Assembly (NCBI RefSeq): GCF_011927665.1
Contig: NZ_JAATJA010000001.1
Location: 1-64,000 of the forward strand
Source: Desulfobaculum xiamenense
GTDB lineage: Bacteria; Desulfobacterota; Desulfovibrionia; Desulfovibrionales; Desulfovibrionaceae
Length of the DNA: 64,000 nucleotides
Direction of reading: 5' to 3'
Shown one piece after another: positions 8,750 to 17,272 of the stretch. Every line of letters begins with the position of its first letter. The stretch's first letter is position 1. Under the pieces are notes generated by a model. That model was not told where the DNA came from. It did not search any database and was given only the letters and a program-made list of their open reading frames with translations. The translations under genes were made by a program, and so were the position numbers.

Positions 8750-9214
8750 ATGAGCGCAGCAGAAAAGATCCATCATATTGGCAAGGCCAACGGCGCAAAG
8801 GTCGAGCGCATCGCCGAACCGGCTCCCGAGGCTCAGGCCATCATGGACAGGACCAACCGCGACATGGGCAAGGTTGCCCTGCTGGTTTCCATCATGTCCG
8901 TTATCCTGTTGGTGGTGTTCTTCTTCGGACTGAACCAGAACCTGACCAGCCTCACCGAGCAGGTGAGCGTGATCCCCGGCATGCAGCAGCAGATTCAGGG
9001 CATTGACGGCAAGATCGCCGGCATCGAGACCGAGCTTGGCGCGCTGAAGGATCTGCCCGCCAAGACCAAGAAGATGGTCGTTGGCACCATGCTTCAGGAG
9101 ATGGCCCAGAAGGCTGGCTACCTCGGCTCCCAGATGGAGAGCGATGCCCAGAACGCCAAGCTCCAGCAGGCCATGCAGCTCATGCAGGAAGTTCAGGCGG
9201 ATATGCAGAAGTAG
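8750..9214 (+). CDS. small membrane protein with coiled coil
   Basis: Starting at 8750, after CGGAGGATTCAT, the 154-residue product has a cytoplasmic N-terminus (about 1-40), one transmembrane helix (about 42-63, VALLVSIMSVILLVVFFFG) and a C-terminal region rich in Gln, Met and Ala that should form helices or a coiled coil (about 70-152). No catalytic motif is visible. Such single-helix proteins often act as scaffolds or chemoreceptor-like accessories, but I cannot assign a role. It is monocistronic with a terminator after it. Confidence 0.75.
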   Translation: MSAAEKIHHIGKANGAKVERIAEPAPEAQAIMDRTNRDMGKVALLVSIMSVILLVVFFFGLNQNLTSLTEQVSVIPGMQQQIQGIDGKIAGIETELGALKDLPAKTKKMVVGTMLQEMAQKAGYLGSQMESDAQNAKLQQAMQLMQEVQADMQK

Positions 9215-9237
9215 GTTGATTCGGACAAGTCGATTCG

Positions 9238-9268
9238 AGGCGGGGGGCGTTTTGCCTTCCGCCTTTTT
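9238..9268 (+). terminator. rho-independent terminator
   Basis: GGCGG and CCGCC arms with a T-rich loop, followed by TTTTT and then a pyrimidine tract. Confidence 0.75.
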
Positions 9269-9330
9269 CTTTTCTGTGCGATAACGGATGAAGGTGGCGT
9301 AACCGGCCGTTACGGGGCGGGAAATGCATC

Positions 9331-9630
9331 ATGGAGAGCACATCCGAGGAACGCATGGACGAGCGCGATGATCAGGCCGAAGGGCGATTGGTGGCCAGAG
9401 CCAAGCGCGAGGTCGTCTGGGACGAGCGGCGCAGTACCGTGTTTCGCTATGGCCTGCATCGTGGGAGCGACGGCGCGTTCGTCCTGCATCTCGATTCGTA
9501 TGAGATGATTCGCGGCAAGAGCTTTCGCTTGCAGTTTCGTAGCGAGGACGATGTGCGCGACTATCTGCGTGGCGACGGCGGCGAGGATGTGCTGGTTCAA
9601 CTGTTTGGCGAGGAAGAAACCGGGGGCTGA
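9331..9630 (+). CDS. small hypothetical protein (99 aa)
   Basis: This charged soluble protein has an acidic N-terminus, a central beta-rich part (VFRYGLHRGSDGAFVLHLDSYE) and an acidic tail. No family is recognised. The SD is weak (GGGCGGGAAATGC), and a longer frame exists on the opposite strand (9310-9684). I prefer the plus strand because the sequence reads as a sensible beta-strand domain and the direction agrees with its neighbours. Confidence 0.5.
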   Translation: MESTSEERMDERDDQAEGRLVARAKREVVWDERRSTVFRYGLHRGSDGAFVLHLDSYEMIRGKSFRLQFRSEDDVRDYLRGDGGEDVLVQLFGEEETGG

Positions 9631-9722
9631 ATCCGTGGCGGGCCGGGGAGCCTGCTGGAGGACACTGGATATGTCGGCTGGCACCTCGGCGTGCTATGGG
9701 AGATGTACAAGACGCCTTTGGG

Positions 9723-9778
9723 GCCGGAAACGGGAAGCCCCGGACGGATTAATCCGTCCGGGGCTTCCCGTTTCCGGC
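9723..9778. terminator. 56-bp perfect palindrome, convergent terminator
   Basis: Arms of 28 bases (9723-9750 and 9751-9778) are exact reverse complements with no spacer, centred on GGATTAATCC. It lies between the plus-strand gene ending at 9630 and the minus-strand regulator ending at 9793, so it most likely terminates both. Confidence 0.8.
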
Positions 9779-9792
9779 GTGTGACGCGGGGA

Positions 9793-10698
9793 TCAGCCGC
9801 CGGGGAAGACCATCTTGCCGCTTTCGGAGAGGTCGTAGCCGTCGAGGCTTGCGCTCAGCGCCTTGAATTCGGGGTCCGTGAGCATGTTCAGGAACTGCTG
9901 GACCGGCTTTTCGAAGAAGCGGTCCTTGGGGATGAGCAGGTCGAAGCGCTCCCAGCCTACGTGCAGCGTGTCGAGCCCCAACAGGCCCGCCACGGCGCGG
10001 ATGCCGGGGCCGCAGTCCGCCCGCCCGGCGAGGACTTCGAGGCCCACGTCCATGTGGCGGGGGAATTCGCGCTCGTAGCCGGGGATTTTCGATGTGTCCG
10101 CCTCCACCTGCGAGAGCAGCCGGTCGAAGAGCAGACGGGTTCCGGTGCCGAGCGGCCGGTTGGCCACTTTCAGGCCGCGCTCGGGAATGTCTGCCACGGT
10201 GGTGATGCCGAGGGGGTTGCCCGGCGCGAGGTAGAGAATCTGCTCGCGGCGGCAGAAATTGACCACGGCCGGAAGTTCCTTCAATTCCTCGGCGGCGTAG
10301 GAGAAGTTGTATTCCTCGCGTTCCTCTTCGGCCAGATGGCTAGCGGCCATGTGGCAGGTGCCGCGCTTGAGGGCCTTGATGCCGCCAAGACTCCCCATGT
10401 TGCCGAACACGGCCAACTCGTCGGGGAAGTGGCGCATGTATAGGCCAAGCGCCTTGTCGAGCAGGATGTCGTTCGACCCGGCCACCACGAGCAGGCCGTC
10501 GAGCGAACCCGGCTGGGCCGTGGAGGGGTAGTTGATGGTACGGCCTTCCACCCACTGCTCCACGAGGTGGCTGGGGAACAGCCACTTTCCCGTGACCTTC
10601 GAGGCGGGTAGGCCCTTCTCGGAGATGAGGGTGTAGATCATCTTTTCGTTGACCCCGAGGAACTGGGCCACTTCGCGTGTGGAGAGGAGACGTTTCAT
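9793..10698 (-). CDS. one-component regulator: excisionase-type HTH plus binding-protein-like sensor
   Basis: The first ~55 residues are a MerR/excisionase-type helix-turn-helix (STREVAQFLGVNEKMIYTLI followed by GKWLFP). The rest (about 75-290) matches the periplasmic-binding-protein-like domain also found C-terminal to HTHs in ModE/MoeA-like regulators (PBP_like, PF12727 type), with GSNDILLD, GTCHMAASHL, RPLGTGTRLLFDRLL and RADCGPGIRAVA motifs. With no signal peptide it should sense a ligand in the cytoplasm. The related family is linked to molybdate/tungstate or small-anion sensing, which fits the W/Mo genes further along, but that is inference. The start at 10698 has GAAGGGAAGCC upstream; 301 aa. 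Confidence 0.85.
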   Translation of the reverse strand: MKRLLSTREVAQFLGVNEKMIYTLISEKGLPASKVTGKWLFPSHLVEQWVEGRTINYPSTAQPGSLDGLLVVAGSNDILLDKALGLYMRHFPDELAVFGNMGSLGGIKALKRGTCHMAASHLAEEEREEYNFSYAAEELKELPAVVNFCRREQILYLAPGNPLGITTVADIPERGLKVANRPLGTGTRLLFDRLLSQVEADTSKIPGYEREFPRHMDVGLEVLAGRADCGPGIRAVAGLLGLDTLHVGWERFDLLIPKDRFFEKPVQQFLNMLTDPEFKALSASLDGYDLSESGKMVFPGG

Positions 10699-10862
10699 GC
10701 CGGCTTCCCTTCGTGTCGATGGACTCATGAGTATACCTGTTGGAACTGTTTGGATTTGCGGGAGAAGTGTAGCCGGGAACGTGCGCCATGGCAACATCGC
10801 ACCCGGCAGGTCATGGCGGCCGGGCGCTACCGGGGCAAATGTCGGCCGCCCGTCATGAATCC

Positions 10863-10890
10863 TTGACCCCGGGGGGGAGTATGCTATTTT
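10863..10890 (+). promoter_or_regulatory. putative sigma-70 promoter of the signalling operon
   Basis: TTGACC (10863-10868) is 16 bases before TATTTT (10885-10890), placing transcription start near 10897, about 55 bases before the GTG start at 10953. Divergent from the regulator at 9793-10698. Confidence 0.45.
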
Positions 10891-10952
10891 TCAGCGGACT
10901 TTCCGTTGAATGACCCGCCGTGCAGAGTTGGCGGACGCAAGGGGGACGAGGT

Positions 10953-12212
10953 GTGAATGCGAAAATCTGCGTGAGGATGATTCTGGCCTTGGCGTTGTGC
11001 GCCCTCGCAGGCTGCAGCGACGGCCACTCTCGCGGCGACGCAGGCTCCTCTTCTGCACCCGGCGTTACCGACACTGAAATACGCATCGGTTCCTCTCTTG
11101 CCCTGTCCGGGCATGCCAGCTACCTCGGCTTGCAGACGCTTCGCGGCGCATTGAGCTACATCCGCCACGTCAACGAGCAGGGCGGTGTGCATGGCCGCAT
11201 CATTCGCATCATTTCCTACGATGATCTCTATGATCCGCCGCTGTGCGTCAGCAACACCCAGCGTCTCATCATCGACGACAACGTCTTTAGTCTGTTCTGC
11301 TATGTGGGCACACCTACGACGGTAAAGATCATTCCGCTCGTGGAGGAGGCGCGCGTGCCGCTGGTCGGCATGTTCACTGGTGCCAACGCCCTGCGCGAAC
11401 CGTTCAGGCGCTACATCATCAATGTGCGTGCGTCCTATTATCAGGAGACGGAGGAGGCCGTGCGGCGTTTTGTCGAAGACCTTGGCATCCGGCGCATTGC
11501 CGTCTTCTACCAGTACGATACCTACGGATTCGACGGCCTCAAGGGGACGGAGCTTGCCCTCAAGAAGTACGGGCTCGCTCCCGTTGCGCGCGGTTCCTAC
11601 AAGCGCGGGACGCTCGACGTTGAGGACGGGTTGGCGCGCATAGCCGCGTCCGACGCCGAGGCCGTGGTCATGATTGGAACGTACGAACCCTGCGCGCGAT
11701 TCATCCGCCTGTGCCATGAGCGGAATTTCCGGCCGCTGTTCCACAACGTGTCATTCGTTGGCGCGGAGGAGCTGGCCCGGCTTCTGGGGCGTGAAGGCGA
11801 GGATGTGCTCGTGACGCAGGTCGTGCCGCCGCCGGACTCTTCGGAAACCACGGGGGCTTCGGACTCGCAGTCGCGGTTGTGGGGCGCGAGTGAATACGTC
11901 GAGTTGCTGCGTCGCTACTATCCTGACGACACGCCCAATTCTGTCGGCCTCGAAGGGTTCATCAACGCCAAGGTGCTGGTCGAGGGGCTGCGTAGGGCCG
12001 GACGCGATCTGGACCGCGAGGGCTTCATCGACGCCATCGAAACCATCCGCGACTGTTCGCTGGGCATTGCGAATACCCTGTCCTTCAGTCCCACGGATCA
12101 TCAGGGGTTCGACCGCGTGTATTTTACGCGATTCAGGCAGGGCCGCTTCGTGCTCATTTCGGACTGGTCCGACATTCACAAGGGACGCGCAGCGTCCGAG
12201 GCTGCGCGGTAG
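10953..12212 (+). CDS. ligand-binding lipoprotein, Leu/Ile/Val-binding-protein type
   Basis: The product is a Peripla_BP_6-class substrate-binding protein (419 aa) with a lipoprotein signal (ALAGC, Cys21) and the family's opening TEIRIGSSLALSGHASYLG, VNEQGGVHGR and DDLYDPPLCV motifs. No permease or ATPase gene is nearby; instead a histidine kinase follows 36 bases later, so I infer it is a periplasmic sensor that presents its ligand to the kinase rather than a transporter component. I chose the GTG at 10953 because GGGGGACGAG precedes it and the signal peptide then has a normal length. The family binds amino acids, amides or aromatic acids; the ligand here is unknown. Confidence 0.87.
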   Translation: MNAKICVRMILALALCALAGCSDGHSRGDAGSSSAPGVTDTEIRIGSSLALSGHASYLGLQTLRGALSYIRHVNEQGGVHGRIIRIISYDDLYDPPLCVSNTQRLIIDDNVFSLFCYVGTPTTVKIIPLVEEARVPLVGMFTGANALREPFRRYIINVRASYYQETEEAVRRFVEDLGIRRIAVFYQYDTYGFDGLKGTELALKKYGLAPVARGSYKRGTLDVEDGLARIAASDAEAVVMIGTYEPCARFIRLCHERNFRPLFHNVSFVGAEELARLLGREGEDVLVTQVVPPPDSSETTGASDSQSRLWGASEYVELLRRYYPDDTPNSVGLEGFINAKVLVEGLRRAGRDLDREGFIDAIETIRDCSLGIANTLSFSPTDHQGFDRVYFTRFRQGRFVLISDWSDIHKGRAASEAAR

Positions 12213-12248
12213 GCCAGCCTGCCGGGCGATTCGGCAGAGAGCGAGCGA

Positions 12249-14264
12249 ATGAAACGGTTCCGCAACATAAGTCTCAAGAATAAAATATATTTTTCGATTC
12301 TCGCGGTCATCATGCTCATCAGCGTTGCCATTGCGCTCTTGGCGCGCGGCATTCTGTTGGAGAGCCTGACGTCGGAGTTGGAGCACCGTGGCGTGGGCAT
12401 TGCCCAGTCCATAGCGGACCGTGGCAGCGGCTTCGTGCTCGACAACGACCATCCGAGTCTCACCGCGCTGATCTTCGATGCCAGTCTGCTGGGTGAACGG
12501 CGCAATCTCGTCTCCTACATCTTCATTTCCGGCCCCAATGACGAAATACTCGCGCATACCTTCGTGCGTCCCTTTCCACAGAACCTGAGCCGCTCCAATC
12601 CGCTGCCTCCGAACGGTGAGGGTGTTCCGAGCGTGCGGCAGGTCAAGGTGGACGGCGAGCCTGCGCTGGACATCGCCGTGCCCATGCTGGAGGGCATCTA
12701 CCGCGTGGCCACGGTGCACGTGGGGCTCAACAAGCGGCATATCGACACGCTGGTGGGGCGGTTGCGGATCATGTTCCTCGGCTTCATTGCGCTGGTGTGC
12801 ACCATCATCTTCTGGATCAGCCACAGGATTTCGGGGTACATCACGCTGCCCGTGACCAAGCTCATCGAGATGTCCGACGAAATTTCCAAGGGCAATCTGA
12901 ATTTCAAGCTCGACCTCGGTTCCCAGTACGAGGATCTTTTGTCCGATCAGGGCAAGTTCGAGCGTTGTCCGGCCTATCACAATTCCGACCTGCCCTGCTG
13001 GCACGTGGACAAGACCATGGGGCCTGTCTCCCCAGACAGCCCGCCCCCGGCAAAGCCGCCCTACTGCCGCGAATGCGTCATTCGCCATCGGCAGATTGGC
13101 GACGAGGTGCTCCAGCTTGCGGACTCCTTCGTATACATGGTCCGTTCGATCCGCCTGTACCGCAACCGGCTGCGCGAATCCGAGGCCAAGTACCGTTGGC
13201 TCTTTGACGCTGGTCCGGACCCGATCTTCGTGCTCGAAGCCGGAACGCTCAAGATTCTCGACGTGAATCCGCGTGGCGAGGAAGTCTACGGCTATCCCAC
13301 GCGCGAACTGCTGCGCATGAATTTTTCGGAGTTGGAGGCGCAGGACGGCATGGGGTCGCTCGCGAACTTTGCCAAGCGCGCCAAGCCCGGCGAGCGGGTG
13401 CTCTATCCCAAGGCCATCCATCGTCGTAGCGACGGGCAGCCGCTGTTCGTGAACATGCACGCCTGCGGAACCCGCTATGGCGACAGGGAGGCCATTGTCG
13501 TCTCCGCCACGGACATCACGGATATCGTGGAGAAGGACGCGCAGCTCGTGCAGGCCAGCAAGATGGCGACGCTCGGCGAAATGTCCGCAGGCATCGCCCA
13601 CGAGCTTAACCAGCCGCTCAACGCCATACGCATGGGCAGTGATTATCTGGGCATGATGGTCGAGAGCGGGCGTGAGATTCCCGGTGCGCACTTGCGGCAG
13701 GTCACGTCCGAGATCGGCGCGCAGATCGATAGGGCGACGGAGATCGTCAACACCCTGCGTCAGTTCGGGCGCAAGTCCGCCATTACGCTTGAGCGGGTGG
13801 ACATCAACGACCCCGTGCGGGCCATCCTCAAGATCATCTCCCAGCAGCTCAAGCTTCAGAACATCACGCTGGACCTCGACCTCGCGTCGGAACTGCCGCC
13901 CGTCATGGCGCATGGCAACCGCTTGCAGCAGGTGTTCTTCAACCTCGTTTCCAACGCCCGCGACGCCATCAATATGTGGTCCGACGAGGAGGGCGACCCG
14001 CGTGACCGCGTCATTGCCATTAGGACCTTCACCGAGAGCGGGCGCGTCATCATGACCGTTTCCGACTCCGGCACGGGCATCGACAAGAGTCTCGTCGACA
14101 AGATTTTCGAGCCGTTCTACACAACCAAGGAAACCGGACAGGGAATGGGCCTCGGGCTTGCGATTTCGTATGGAATCGTGAAGGATTACGACGGAGAGAT
14201 CGCCGTTGATTCCAAAGTGGGGGCGGGCACGACGTTCCGGCTGAGCTTCCCCCCAGCGCCATGA
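12249..14264 (+). CDS. sensor histidine kinase with Cys-rich HAMP-linked insert and PAS
   Basis: The 671-residue kinase has TM1 (about 12-34), a periplasmic sensor (about 35-172), TM2 (about 174-193), a HAMP region, a cysteine-rich insert (about 238-280), PAS (about 311-425), HisKA with phospho-His451 in GIAHELNQPLN, and a HATPase domain with the N box (NLVSNARDAI), DSGTGID and the GMGLGLA lid. The insert has a CPAY then CW pattern followed by CREC, resembling two-CW inserts seen in deltaproteobacterial sensors and suited to binding a metal or cluster. It is 36 bases after the binding lipoprotein and overlaps a possible ATG of the receiver gene, so the trio should act together. Confidence 0.92.
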   Translation: MKRFRNISLKNKIYFSILAVIMLISVAIALLARGILLESLTSELEHRGVGIAQSIADRGSGFVLDNDHPSLTALIFDASLLGERRNLVSYIFISGPNDEILAHTFVRPFPQNLSRSNPLPPNGEGVPSVRQVKVDGEPALDIAVPMLEGIYRVATVHVGLNKRHIDTLVGRLRIMFLGFIALVCTIIFWISHRISGYITLPVTKLIEMSDEISKGNLNFKLDLGSQYEDLLSDQGKFERCPAYHNSDLPCWHVDKTMGPVSPDSPPPAKPPYCRECVIRHRQIGDEVLQLADSFVYMVRSIRLYRNRLRESEAKYRWLFDAGPDPIFVLEAGTLKILDVNPRGEEVYGYPTRELLRMNFSELEAQDGMGSLANFAKRAKPGERVLYPKAIHRRSDGQPLFVNMHACGTRYGDREAIVVSATDITDIVEKDAQLVQASKMATLGEMSAGIAHELNQPLNAIRMGSDYLGMMVESGREIPGAHLRQVTSEIGAQIDRATEIVNTLRQFGRKSAITLERVDINDPVRAILKIISQQLKLQNITLDLDLASELPPVMAHGNRLQQVFFNLVSNARDAINMWSDEEGDPRDRVIAIRTFTESGRVIMTVSDSGTGIDKSLVDKIFEPFYTTKETGQGMGLGLAISYGIVKDYDGEIAVDSKVGAGTTFRLSFPPAP

Positions 14265-14281
14265 GGCGACAAAGGAGCGTT

Positions 14282-14998
14282 ATGAGCAAGATACTGGTCA
14301 TAGACGACGAAAAGCCCACGCTTTCCATGTTTAAGCTCTTCCTCGGGGCCTATGGCTACGAGGTGCTGACCGCGGAAAGCGGCGAGGCGGGACTCGAAGT
14401 CTTCGTGCGCGAGCATCCGCCCATCGTCCTCACGGATATCAAGATGCCGGGCATGGACGGTCTGCACGTCCTCAAGCGCATCAAGGAGATCGACCCCTTC
14501 GCGGAGGTCATCGTCATCACCGGGCATGGCGACATGGACATCGCCATCACGGCGCTCAATCTGAACGCCACGGATTTCATCAACAAGCCCATCCAGCGTG
14601 GCGATCTCGACGCCGCGCTCCGGCGCGCCGAGGAGCGGTTGCAGCTCCTGCGCGACAAGGAGGAGGAAGTGGCCTCGCGCGACCTCGGCTATGCCGTGGT
14701 CATCGACGTGAAGGGCAACATCACTTCCCGCTCCGAGCCGTTTCTGATAGCAGAATATGAGAAGGCCGCCGCCTCGGGCGGGAGCATCGTCATGCGCTTC
14801 GACGATAATTCGTCCATCAACGGCGCGGGCATCGCGGTGCTCATCCAGCTTTTTTCGGAAAGCGAGAAGCAGGGGCAGGCCGTGGCCATTGCGGGGCTGT
14901 CGGAGAACTTCCGCAAGGTCTTCGACATGGTCGGCATCACACGTTTCGCCGCCATCTACGACACCGAGGAGGAGGCCCTGACCGCACTCGGCGCGTGA
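14282..14998 (+). CDS. receiver-STAS response regulator
   Basis: The 238-residue protein has a receiver domain (about 1-120; phosphoacceptor Asp52 in LTDIKMPGMDG, DDE at 8-10, lysine in INKPI) followed by a STAS anti-sigma-antagonist-like domain (about 135-235). There is no DNA-binding or enzymatic output, so the signal must pass by protein-protein contact through STAS, as in SpoIIAA-like switches. The usual phosphorylatable serine region reads FDDNSSINGAGIAVL, so a Ser is available. The start at 14282 has AAAGGAGCGTT; an ATG at 14261 overlaps the kinase stop but has no SD. It is the likely target of the kinase upstream. Confidence 0.9.
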   Translation: MSKILVIDDEKPTLSMFKLFLGAYGYEVLTAESGEAGLEVFVREHPPIVLTDIKMPGMDGLHVLKRIKEIDPFAEVIVITGHGDMDIAITALNLNATDFINKPIQRGDLDAALRRAEERLQLLRDKEEEVASRDLGYAVVIDVKGNITSRSEPFLIAEYEKAAASGGSIVMRFDDNSSINGAGIAVLIQLFSESEKQGQAVAIAGLSENFRKVFDMVGITRFAAIYDTEEEALTALGA

Positions 14999-15023
14999 AC
15001 ACGGCGGCTTCGAGGGAGGAGCC

Positions 15024-15596
15024 ATGCTATCCGCGACCTCTTGGAAACGAATGCTTGCGCACGGATGCCTGTGCGCCATGCTCGTGAGTTGTCTCTTCGC
15101 CGTGGCTTTGGCCGCCGAACTTCCCGTGGAGGGCGGCTCCCTCGGCGCACTTCGTCTTCCCGCACCAGCCATTCCCGCCGAGAGCGCCTATCTCGGTGTT
15201 CCGTCCGGTGAATCCTTTGCCTTTTCCGACCTCAAGGCTGATCTTGTCGTCATTGAGGTCATCGGCGTGTACTGTCCCATCTGTCATGAGCAAGCCCCCG
15301 CATTGCGTAGCCTTTTCCGGTCGCTCCAACGCGACGGCGCGCTGAATGGACGCGTGTGTTTTTTGGCGCTGGCCAGCGGAGCCACGGAGCTTGAGGTCGC
15401 GGCCGTGCGCAAGGAGCACCGCGCGGAGTATCCCATCCTGCGCGACGAGGACTATTCGGTGCACAAGAACCTTGGCGAACCCAAGACGCCGTTCCTGATC
15501 CTCGCCGACGCTTCGGGCAAGGTGCTCCATACCCATCTCGGCAGGCTGGAATCTCCCGAGGCGTTCCTGAAGATTCTGCACGAGCGACTGCCGTAG
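15024..15596 (+). CDS. exported TlpA/AhpC-like thioredoxin-fold protein
   Basis: A signal peptide (about 1-31) is followed by a thioredoxin fold with active-site CPIC (Cys84, Cys87) and the cis-Pro region TPFLIL, as in TlpA/ResA or peroxiredoxin-like redoxins. Total length is 190 residues. It should act as a periplasmic thiol-disulfide oxidoreductase. The gene lies 25 bases after the receiver-STAS gene and 9 bases before the GAF-rhodanese gene, inside the same operon, which suggests that redox state is part of the signal. GAGGGAGGAGCC precedes the ATG. Confidence 0.87.
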   Translation: MLSATSWKRMLAHGCLCAMLVSCLFAVALAAELPVEGGSLGALRLPAPAIPAESAYLGVPSGESFAFSDLKADLVVIEVIGVYCPICHEQAPALRSLFRSLQRDGALNGRVCFLALASGATELEVAAVRKEHRAEYPILRDEDYSVHKNLGEPKTPFLILADASGKVLHTHLGRLESPEAFLKILHERLP

Positions 15597-15605
15597 GGGC
15601 TTTGC

Positions 15606-16790
15606 ATGGACGAGGGTGCGCGAAGACAGGATTGCGGGGATTTTCCCGACACACCGGGGGCCTCGCGCGAGCGCCACATGGCGCATCTGCGGGCCCTGTA
15701 CGATCTGTCACGTGAACTGGCGGCCATCTCCGACATGCGCGGGGTGGCCGCTTCGTTTCTCGGCCATGCCCTGCGGGCGCTTGGTATGTCGCATGGTGTG
15801 GTGCTGCTGCACGGAGCCGAGGGGGCGGAGAGTCTCTTCGTTCAAAAGGGCTTCGAGGATGCCGAGGGGCGGCGGCTACTGCAAGGGCGGGATGCGCTTC
15901 TGGCGTACGCCAAGGACCGGGAAGCCCTGCCCGGAGAGGACGTTCGCCTTTCCCCATCTGAATCATCATTTCCCCTTCCTGCCGACATCTGCATCAGCTC
16001 CTCGTGGCTTGGAGCCGATGGCGAGGCGGGGTTCTTCGCGTTCGGTCTGCGTGGCTGCGCTTCGCCGCCCGGTCCGGACGACGCGGAATTCATCCGCAAT
16101 CTTACGCTGGTCCTCGCGGGTGCGCTCGACCGAGCCGCGCAGGGGGGCGTCATCGAGCGTCTCAATCGCACGCTCGAAGCTGGGAATCGGGAACTTGCGG
16201 ATTTGAATTACGATCTTGAGCGGCGCAACAGGGAACTGGTGGAGCTACTGGAAGAGGTGTCGCAGTGTCGCATCGAGGTCGGCAGCATTCAGGAATCACG
16301 CGAGCGCATCCTGTCCGCCGTCCGCCGTGAAACGTCGCGCCTCGGCCGTGTGCGGGCCATGGATTTCGTCTTCGTGCTCATTGTCTCGCTGTGTCTGGGG
16401 CTGCTGTTCAACAGCGTCAGCCCGAACCGTGTGGATATCCTGCCGCAGTCATGGTTCCGGTCGGAGGCGATGCGCATGGACGTTGACGAGGCAAAGGCCA
16501 CCCACGATGCGGGGGTGCTGTTCATCGATGCCCGCCCGGCGGAATTCTTTCGCAAGGGGCGCATTCGCGGAGCGGTCAACGTCCCTGCGAATCTGTTCGA
16601 TTTCATCTATTCCATGCGCCTTGCCGCGCGCTCGCGCGATGAGCGGATCGTCGTCTACGGCCACACGGTGAGTAGCGCCTACGACGATGATGTGGCGCAT
16701 CTGCTTTTCGGGCGGGGCTTCACGAACGTCAGCGTTCTGTCCGGCGGGCTTTCCGGCTGGGCGGAGCGGGGATATCCGGTGGAGCCATGA
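15606..16790 (+). CDS. GAF-coiled coil-TM-rhodanese-like protein without catalytic Cys
   Basis: The 394-residue protein has a cytoplasmic GAF-like domain (about 25-185), a coiled coil (about 185-245, AGNRELADLNYDLERRNREL), one membrane helix (about 254-272) and a C-terminal rhodanese fold (about 295-390: LFIDARPAEFFRKGRIRGAVNVP ... LSGGLSGWAERGYP). The active-site loop, normally beginning with Cys after VVY, reads VVYGHTVSSAYD, so the persulfide-forming cysteine is missing and the domain is probably a binding module on the far side of the membrane. Its genes on both sides are a thioredoxin-fold protein and a MauE-like membrane protein. Confidence 0.85.
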   Translation: MDEGARRQDCGDFPDTPGASRERHMAHLRALYDLSRELAAISDMRGVAASFLGHALRALGMSHGVVLLHGAEGAESLFVQKGFEDAEGRRLLQGRDALLAYAKDREALPGEDVRLSPSESSFPLPADICISSSWLGADGEAGFFAFGLRGCASPPGPDDAEFIRNLTLVLAGALDRAAQGGVIERLNRTLEAGNRELADLNYDLERRNRELVELLEEVSQCRIEVGSIQESRERILSAVRRETSRLGRVRAMDFVFVLIVSLCLGLLFNSVSPNRVDILPQSWFRSEAMRMDVDEAKATHDAGVLFIDARPAEFFRKGRIRGAVNVPANLFDFIYSMRLAARSRDERIVVYGHTVSSAYDDDVAHLLFGRGFTNVSVLSGGLSGWAERGYPVEP

Positions 16791-17272
16791 AGCGTGTCGC
16801 CGCCTTTGTTGCTTCCCACGGGAACGCCCTGCTTGCGCTGGTTTTCCGGCTGTATCTCGGCGGACTGTTCATCTACGCCAGCATCTACAAGATCATGTAT
16901 CCCGCCGTGTTCGCCCAGTCCGTCGCCAATTATCAGCTCGTACCTGAGATGTTTGTCGGCCTCATGGCCGTGACCCTGCCGTGGATGGAACTGGTGTGCG
17001 GCGTGCTACTTGTCGTCGGCGTGCGCGGACGCTCGGCCTGTGTGATGATCGCGGCGATGCTCACGGTATTCATGCTGGCGCTGGTCTGGGCGTTGGTCAT
17101 GGACATTCCCATTGGCTGCGGCTGTTTCGACAGTCAGGAAGCCGAGGTGGGGTGGCGCACGGTGCTGCGTGATCTTGGCTGGCTACTCATGGCCGCGCAC
17201 GTCTATTTCCGTGATTCCCTGTTCCATCTCGAAAACAGGTTTTCGTGGATGATTGGCGAGGAGGTGCGATGA
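16787..17272 (+). CDS. MauE/DoxX-like membrane protein
   Basis: Four membrane helices span most of this 161-residue protein. The family hallmarks are a first helix FRLYLGGLFIYASIYKI, a P-W-x-E motif in TM2 (LPWMELVCG) and a GCGCF motif (110-114) before a LRDLGWLLMA helix. MauE-like proteins transfer or support thiol redox reactions across the inner membrane, the cysteines of GCGC being the likely redox pair. It overlaps the rhodanese gene by 4 bases (ATGA) and overlaps the next lipoprotein gene similarly, so the three are translationally coupled. Confidence 0.88.
   Translation: MKRVAAFVASHGNALLALVFRLYLGGLFIYASIYKIMYPAVFAQSVANYQLVPEMFVGLMAVTLPWMELVCGVLLVVGVRGRSACVMIAAMLTVFMLALVWALVMDIPIGCGCFDSQEAEVGWRTVLRDLGWLLMAAHVYFRDSLFHLENRFSWMIGEEVR

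Noticed and set aside
11751-13913. Open frame of 720 codons on the minus strand
   Set aside because: Shadow of the binding lipoprotein and histidine kinase genes, whose domains are clear.
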